From the NCBI RefSeq assembly GCF_017104715.1, contig NZ_JAAGPI010000028.1:62001-126000 (forward strand): DNA of 64,000 nt. Direction: 5' to 3'. The DNA comes from Burkholderia sp. Ac-20365 (lineage in GTDB: Bacteria > Pseudomonadota > Gammaproteobacteria > Burkholderiales > Burkholderiaceae). The translations under genes and the position numbers were made by a program. Positions 60,436 through 64,000 of this stretch are shown here, piece by piece. Within the stretch, counting starts at the first letter, position 1. Each line of letters starts with the position of its first letter. The notes under the pieces are model-generated. The model had not been told where the DNA came from. It ran no database searches and saw only the letters and a program-made list of their open reading frames with translations.

Positions 60436-61653
60436 ATGGAACAACTGGATCTGAAGATCGCAATTGTCGGTGCCGGCATCGGCGGCCTTACTCTCGCGCT
60501 CGCACTGCGGGAACATGGCATCGACGCGCAACTTTACGAGCAGACCGACGAGCTTCGCGAGGTCGGCGCGGCAGTCGCGCTGTCGGCGAATGCGACGCGG
60601 TTTTATGAGCGCATGGGACTGCGTGCTGCCTTCGATGCGGTGTGCGCCGAAATCCCCGCGCTGATCTATCGGGACGGGCGCAGCGGCGAAGTGATTGGAC
60701 AGCATCGCGGCGAACCGAGCTATCGCGAGCAGTTCGGAGGATCGTATTGGGGCGTGCACCGTGCGGATCTGCAAGCCGTGTTGTCGAATGCGGTCGGTCT
60801 CGAACGCATCAACCTCGGCCATCGGCTGACCAATCTCGTGCAGCATCCGGATCGTGTCAGTTTGAGTTTCGCCAACGGTGCGCATGTCGACGCCGATCTG
60901 GTGATCGGCGCGGATGGAGCGCGCTCGATCACGCGGCGCTGGATGCTCGGCTACGACGACGCCCTGTATTCGGGCTGCTCCGGTTTTCGCGGCGTGGTGC
61001 CGGCGGCAAGCATGGATCTGCTGCCCGATCCCGCGGCCATCCAGTTCTGGGTCGGTCCACAGGGCCACCTGCTTCACTATCCGATCGGCGACAAGGGTGA
61101 CCAGAACTTTCTGCTCGTCGAGCGCCATCCGTCGCCCTGGCCGACACGCGACTGGGTCACGCCGGCGAACGAGGGGGAACAGCTGCGCCTTTTCAAGGGA
61201 TGGCATCCGGCTGTGGTGCAGATGATTACGGCGGTGCCCATCAGCCAGCGCTGGGGCTTGTTCCATCGTCCCCCGCTCGGGCGCTGGAGCAAAGGCCGCG
61301 TGACGCTCATCGGCGATGCCGCGCATGCGCTCGTGCCGCATCATGGCCAGGGCGCCAATCAGTCGATCGAAGATGCGGTGGTGCTGGCCGCGCAGCTCGC
61401 CAAGGCGGGACCGGGTCGCTGGCACGAAGCGCAGGAGGCTTATGAGCGACTGCGCCGGGGTCGCACGCGCAAGGTGCAATACGCGTCGATAACGACGGCT
61501 GACGTGTTGCATCTGCCAGACGGACCCGAGGCACAGGCGCGCAACGCCCGGCTGCGTGGACGCGACAGCCTGCTACATCATCTCGACTGGATTCACGATT
61601 TCGATGCGCTCGCTCAGGAGCCCACCGAACGCCAGGGCGGCACCTGGCTTTGA
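60436..61653 (+). CDS. FAD-dependent aromatic monooxygenase (salicylate/3-hydroxybenzoate hydroxylase type)
   Basis: A 405-residue single-component flavin hydroxylase. Seen: the FAD motif IAIVGAGIGGLTLALALREHG, the DG motif DLVIGADGARSITRRW, and the GD motif VTLIGDAAHALVPHHGQGANQSIEDA. The region YWGVHRADLQAVLSNAV is common in salicylate and 3-hydroxybenzoate hydroxylases, which use NAD(P)H and O2 to hydroxylate an aromatic ring. The ATG at 60436 follows TTGGAGAC. A LysR gene is divergent. Product identity is unknown; it could add a hydroxyl to a ring acid related to the neighbouring catabolic block. Confidence 0.87.
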   Translation: MEQLDLKIAIVGAGIGGLTLALALREHGIDAQLYEQTDELREVGAAVALSANATRFYERMGLRAAFDAVCAEIPALIYRDGRSGEVIGQHRGEPSYREQFGGSYWGVHRADLQAVLSNAVGLERINLGHRLTNLVQHPDRVSLSFANGAHVDADLVIGADGARSITRRWMLGYDDALYSGCSGFRGVVPAASMDLLPDPAAIQFWVGPQGHLLHYPIGDKGDQNFLLVERHPSPWPTRDWVTPANEGEQLRLFKGWHPAVVQMITAVPISQRWGLFHRPPLGRWSKGRVTLIGDAAHALVPHHGQGANQSIEDAVVLAAQLAKAGPGRWHEAQEAYERLRRGRTRKVQYASITTADVLHLPDGPEAQARNARLRGRDSLLHHLDWIHDFDALAQEPTERQGGTWL

Positions 61654-61779
61654 ACTATGTATCGCGACACGACACCTGCAAGACGAACTTGCTGTCGATG
61701 CGAGACATACATGCGCGACGCGCTGCCTTCAGAATGATGCCGAAGGCAGCCCAACTCCATAACCTTTCAACGGAGTTGC

Positions 61780-62043
61780 TTAGTTGCCGAAATAGATCGG
61801 CTTCATTCCCGAGTTCGGGTCCGGACGGACCGAGCCTTGAATCTTGTGCTCCACGCGGGACACGGCGTTGCGAAAACCATGATGCTGCGTACCCGATGCT
61901 GCCGAGCCATCGGCGACACCGCCGACGTCCGTGCGCGAGACCTGCGCGTTCGCTGCAGGAGCCGCGTCGGTCGATTGAGCAAACGACGAAACTGCGGGAA
62001 TAGCAAGAGCAGCTGCCACGACGAGCGATTGAACGAGTTTCAT
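61780..62043 (-). CDS. DUF4148 small secreted protein
   Basis: An 87-residue protein with a signal peptide (MKLVQSLVVAAALAIPAVSSFAQ) followed by a polar, Ser/Gly/Asp-rich mature part ending in the DPNSGMKPIYFGN tail. This plan and the signal-plus-ending pattern are typical of the DUF4148 family found widely in Burkholderiales. The function is unknown. The ATG at 62043 has GGAGG upstream. It is a stand-alone gene, convergent with the monooxygenase. Confidence 0.8.
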   Translation of the reverse strand: MKLVQSLVVAAALAIPAVSSFAQSTDAAPAANAQVSRTDVGGVADGSAASGTQHHGFRNAVSRVEHKIQGSVRPDPNSGMKPIYFGN

Positions 62044-62367
62044 GATCTCTACCTCCAGGTTTGATTTCTTCGCAAACACCTGTTTGCGCTTCAATGACTG
62101 AAGTCTAGGCCGGAGGAGATTGGTAATTAAGCCCTCGCAGAACAATTGAATGTTGCTCGAATAGGTACAAACCCTAACACCGTGATGACTCGTTTTTCGA
62201 GCCTGTTCGCAGTCAACTCACCGAAGCCTCGGAACGACGATATGCCGTCGCGACGCGATTGCATCACCGTCGCAATCGCCGTACAGACCCGCTTGCGCGC
62301 TGCCCGCAGCATTCGAACATTACCAGTATCATGAGCCGCACCATCCCGTTCCCGCAGGAGAACACGC
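62044..62367. other. Divergent promoter region, no gene seen
   Basis: The stretch separates the DUF4148 gene from the hydroxyacid dehydrogenase gene and must hold both promoters. A 62-codon open frame at 62146-62334 lacks a ribosome-binding site and recognisable features. Confidence 0.5.
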
Positions 62368-63321
62368 ATGTCCAGCTCATCCCCAGTCCGCGTCGCCGTC
62401 CTCGACGACTATCAGAATGTCGCGCTCGATCTCGCGGACTGGTCGCCCCTGAAAAACCGCGCGGAAATCACTGTATTCAACGATCACCTCGCCGACAGCG
62501 CAAAGGTTATCGAACGCCTGAAGCCGTTCGATGTCGTGTGCGTGATGCGCGAGCGCACGCCGCTGACGCGCGAAATCATTGAAAGCTTGCCGGATCTCAA
62601 GCTGATTGCGTCGACGGGAGCGGGCAACGCGTCGATTGACCTGGACGCAGCGGCTGAGCGCAACATCAAGGTCGTGCACACGGGCTACTCGTCCACGCCG
62701 ACCATCGAGTTCACATGGGCTTTGATTCTCGCGATGGCCCGCAATATTTCCCCTGAAAACCGCTCGTTGCGCGAAGGCGGCTGGCAGCAGATGATCGGAA
62801 CTCAACTGGCGGGCAAGACGCTCGGCCTGCTCGGGCTGGGACATATCGGCTCGGCCGTCGGCGTGATCGGCCGGGCGTTCAGAATGAACGTGATCGCCTG
62901 GAGCCAGAACCTGACAGCCGAGCGCGCCGAATCGAAAGGCGTGCAACTGGTCGACAAGGACACACTGTTCTCGACTTCCGACTTCCTTTCGATTCACCTT
63001 CGGCTGGGCGAACGCACGCGCGGTCTCGTCGGTGCAGCGGAGCTGGCGAAAATGAAGCGTACGGCCAGAATCGTCAATACGTCGCGTGGACCGATCATCG
63101 ATACCGCAGCGCTGCTGGGTGCGCTCGAAAGCGGGCAGATCGCCGGCGCCGCGATCGATGTGTACGATACCGAGCCGCTCGAACTGGCCAGTCCGTTGCG
63201 CAAGCTGGATAATGTGCTTGCCACGCCGCATATCGGCTACGTGTCGCGCGAGTTGTACCAGACCTTCTATGGCGATACCGTGCGCAATATCGTCGAATGG
63301 CTCGATCAGCAACCCTCCTAG
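62368..63321 (+). CDS. D-2-hydroxyacid dehydrogenase
   Basis: A 317-residue NAD(P)-linked dehydrogenase. Seen: the substrate segment IASTGAGNASIDLDAA, the Rossmann motif LGLLGLGHIGSAVG, IHLRLGERTRG (the catalytic Arg lies in this region's equivalent), IVNTSRGPIIDTAALL, DVYDTEPL (the Glu of the relay) and the catalytic His in ATPHIGYVSRE. Family members reduce 2-keto acids such as glyoxylate, hydroxypyruvate or phenylpyruvate, or work in the reverse direction. The ATG follows AGGAGAACACGC. The TetR gene follows after 61 bases and may regulate it. Confidence 0.88.
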   Translation: MSSSSPVRVAVLDDYQNVALDLADWSPLKNRAEITVFNDHLADSAKVIERLKPFDVVCVMRERTPLTREIIESLPDLKLIASTGAGNASIDLDAAAERNIKVVHTGYSSTPTIEFTWALILAMARNISPENRSLREGGWQQMIGTQLAGKTLGLLGLGHIGSAVGVIGRAFRMNVIAWSQNLTAERAESKGVQLVDKDTLFSTSDFLSIHLRLGERTRGLVGAAELAKMKRTARIVNTSRGPIIDTAALLGALESGQIAGAAIDVYDTEPLELASPLRKLDNVLATPHIGYVSRELYQTFYGDTVRNIVEWLDQQPS

Positions 63322-63382
63322 CCGATCCCCGCGGCTTCCGATCAGGATTATAATAATTCTCTTGATTCCGGGAGCCGCAAAC

Positions 63383-63961
63383 ATGGGACATTCGCAAGCC
63401 GACAAGATCGCCACCCATCAGCGCATCGTCGATGCCGCTGCCAAACGCTTTCGCGAACAGGGGCTGGACGGCGTCAGCATCGCTGATCTGATGAACGATG
63501 CCGGCCTCACCGTCGGCGGTTTTTACCGGCATTTCGCTTCACGCGACGAACTCATTGCAGAAGCGTTCGAACACGCGTTGCGGGACATCGCGCCGTGGGA
63601 AGCGGCGATGCTCACGTCGCCCAAACAGGCGATGCGTATGTACCTGTCGGAATCCCATCGTGACGAAGTGGAGAGCAGTTGCCCCGTTTCCGCGCTGCTG
63701 AACGATATGAGCCGCAGCACCGACGACGCGCGCGAGGTCTACACGACCCGCGTCAAGCGCATGGCCGAGCTGACTGCCAAAGCGATACCCGCCGAAGACA
63801 GTGCAGACAAGCGCGCGAAAGCGCATCTCATTGTGAGCGCGTGCGTCGGCGCGGTTGCGCTGTCGCGCGCGGTGAGCGACCCAAAGCTTTCGAAGCAGAT
63901 TCTCGATGGCGTGTTGGGCCAGGTGCTTGAACTGCTCGCAACGAAACGCACCGAAAAATAA
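63383..63961 (+). CDS. TetR-family regulator
   Basis: A 192-residue repressor with the N-terminal helix-turn-helix ATHQRIVDAAAKRFREQGLDGVSIADLMNDAGLTVGGFYRHFASRDELIAEAF. The ligand-binding domain contains a CPVSALLNDMSR-type segment (with a Cys) seen in YxaF/AcrR-like members. The ATG at 63383 has GGGAG upstream. The AT-rich palindromic patch ATTATAAT at 63347-63354 in the 61-base gap before it could hold its promoter or an operator. A hairpin follows its stop codon. Confidence 0.88.
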   Translation: MGHSQADKIATHQRIVDAAAKRFREQGLDGVSIADLMNDAGLTVGGFYRHFASRDELIAEAFEHALRDIAPWEAAMLTSPKQAMRMYLSESHRDEVESSCPVSALLNDMSRSTDDAREVYTTRVKRMAELTAKAIPAEDSADKRAKAHLIVSACVGAVALSRAVSDPKLSKQILDGVLGQVLELLATKRTEK

Positions 63962-63967
63962 AAACGA

Positions 63968-63991
63968 CGAGCATCGACTGGTCGATGCTCG
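63968..63991 (+). terminator. Strong hairpin after the TetR gene, probable terminator
   Basis: CGAGCATCGA (63968-63977) pairs with TCGATGCTCG (63982-63991) around CTGG, 6 bases past the stop. The following bases GCCGTTCTCT (to 64000, window end) are only partly T-rich. Confidence 0.65.
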
Positions 63992-64000
63992 CCGTTCTCT

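Noticed and set aside
61752..61778. CAACTCC/GGAGTTG inverted repeat between the monooxygenase and DUF4148 genes
   Set aside because: Seven pairs with a 13-base loop and no T run on either side; too weak to call a terminator.

Overview
The window is GC-rich, densely packed DNA from a Gram-negative betaproteobacterium, most likely Burkholderiales of the Paraburkholderia/Caballeronia/Burkholderia type. The support is three Burkholderia-style outer-membrane porins, a DUF4148 small secreted protein, many LysR regulators, SsuABC/TauABC-type transporters and a large aromatic catabolic block. It looks like a metabolic region of a secondary replicon. No rRNA, tRNA, CRISPR array or intact mobile element was seen. 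The only mobile-element trace is a short tyrosine-recombinase tail near position 620, beside an AT-rich gap.

Layout. 1-5 kb: end of a DUF1003 membrane protein, integrase remnant, large porin, orphan histidine kinase. 5.2-10.5 kb: a sulfonate/taurine-type ABC transporter (one permease, one ATPase, two binding proteins) with a third binding protein divergent. 10.5-14.2 kb: one-piece DhaK-DhaL dihydroxyacetone kinase, a LysR gene and a PdxI/YdbC-type pyridoxal reductase. 14.2-18 kb: DctA carrier and D-tartrate dehydratase with a divergent LysR gene and a near-perfect 12-bp inverted repeat between them. 18-19.3 kb: PLP enzyme of Cys/Met metabolism.

19.5-31.2 kb: a minus-strand run of ten genes, flanked by two related LysR genes. 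It encodes LeuC-, LeuD- and LeuB-like proteins, a second ABC transporter with two paralogous binding proteins, a short-chain dehydrogenase, a fumarylacetoacetate-hydrolase-family protein and an SMP-30 lactonase. There is no leuA, and the last three resemble the end of a non-phosphorylated sugar-acid pathway, so this reads as an uptake-plus-catabolism locus rather than leucine biosynthesis.

31.5-56.5 kb: the most interesting part. It holds a three-component Rieske oxygenase; two porins, an NCS2 permease and an MFS carrier reading left; and, reading right from a GntR regulator, a PcaC-like protein, an alpha/beta hydrolase, a CoxG-like protein, a CoxMSL-type molybdenum hydroxylase, a crotonase-fold protein, a UbiD decarboxylase with UbiX, a succinate-semialdehyde-type dehydrogenase, a second UbiD, an aromatic-acid MFS carrier and an XdhC-type Mo-cofactor chaperone. 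An 11-base word is shared by the divergent GntR-side promoters, and its ATACAATC-type core recurs upstream of the second UbiD. Together these look like one regulated, self-contained system for uptake, hydroxylation and decarboxylation of an aromatic or heteroaromatic carboxylate whose identity cannot be read from the sequence.

56.6-64 kb: chemoreceptor, metallo-beta-lactamase-fold hydrolase, LysR gene divergent from a flavin monooxygenase, DUF4148 protein, D-2-hydroxyacid dehydrogenase and a TetR regulator.
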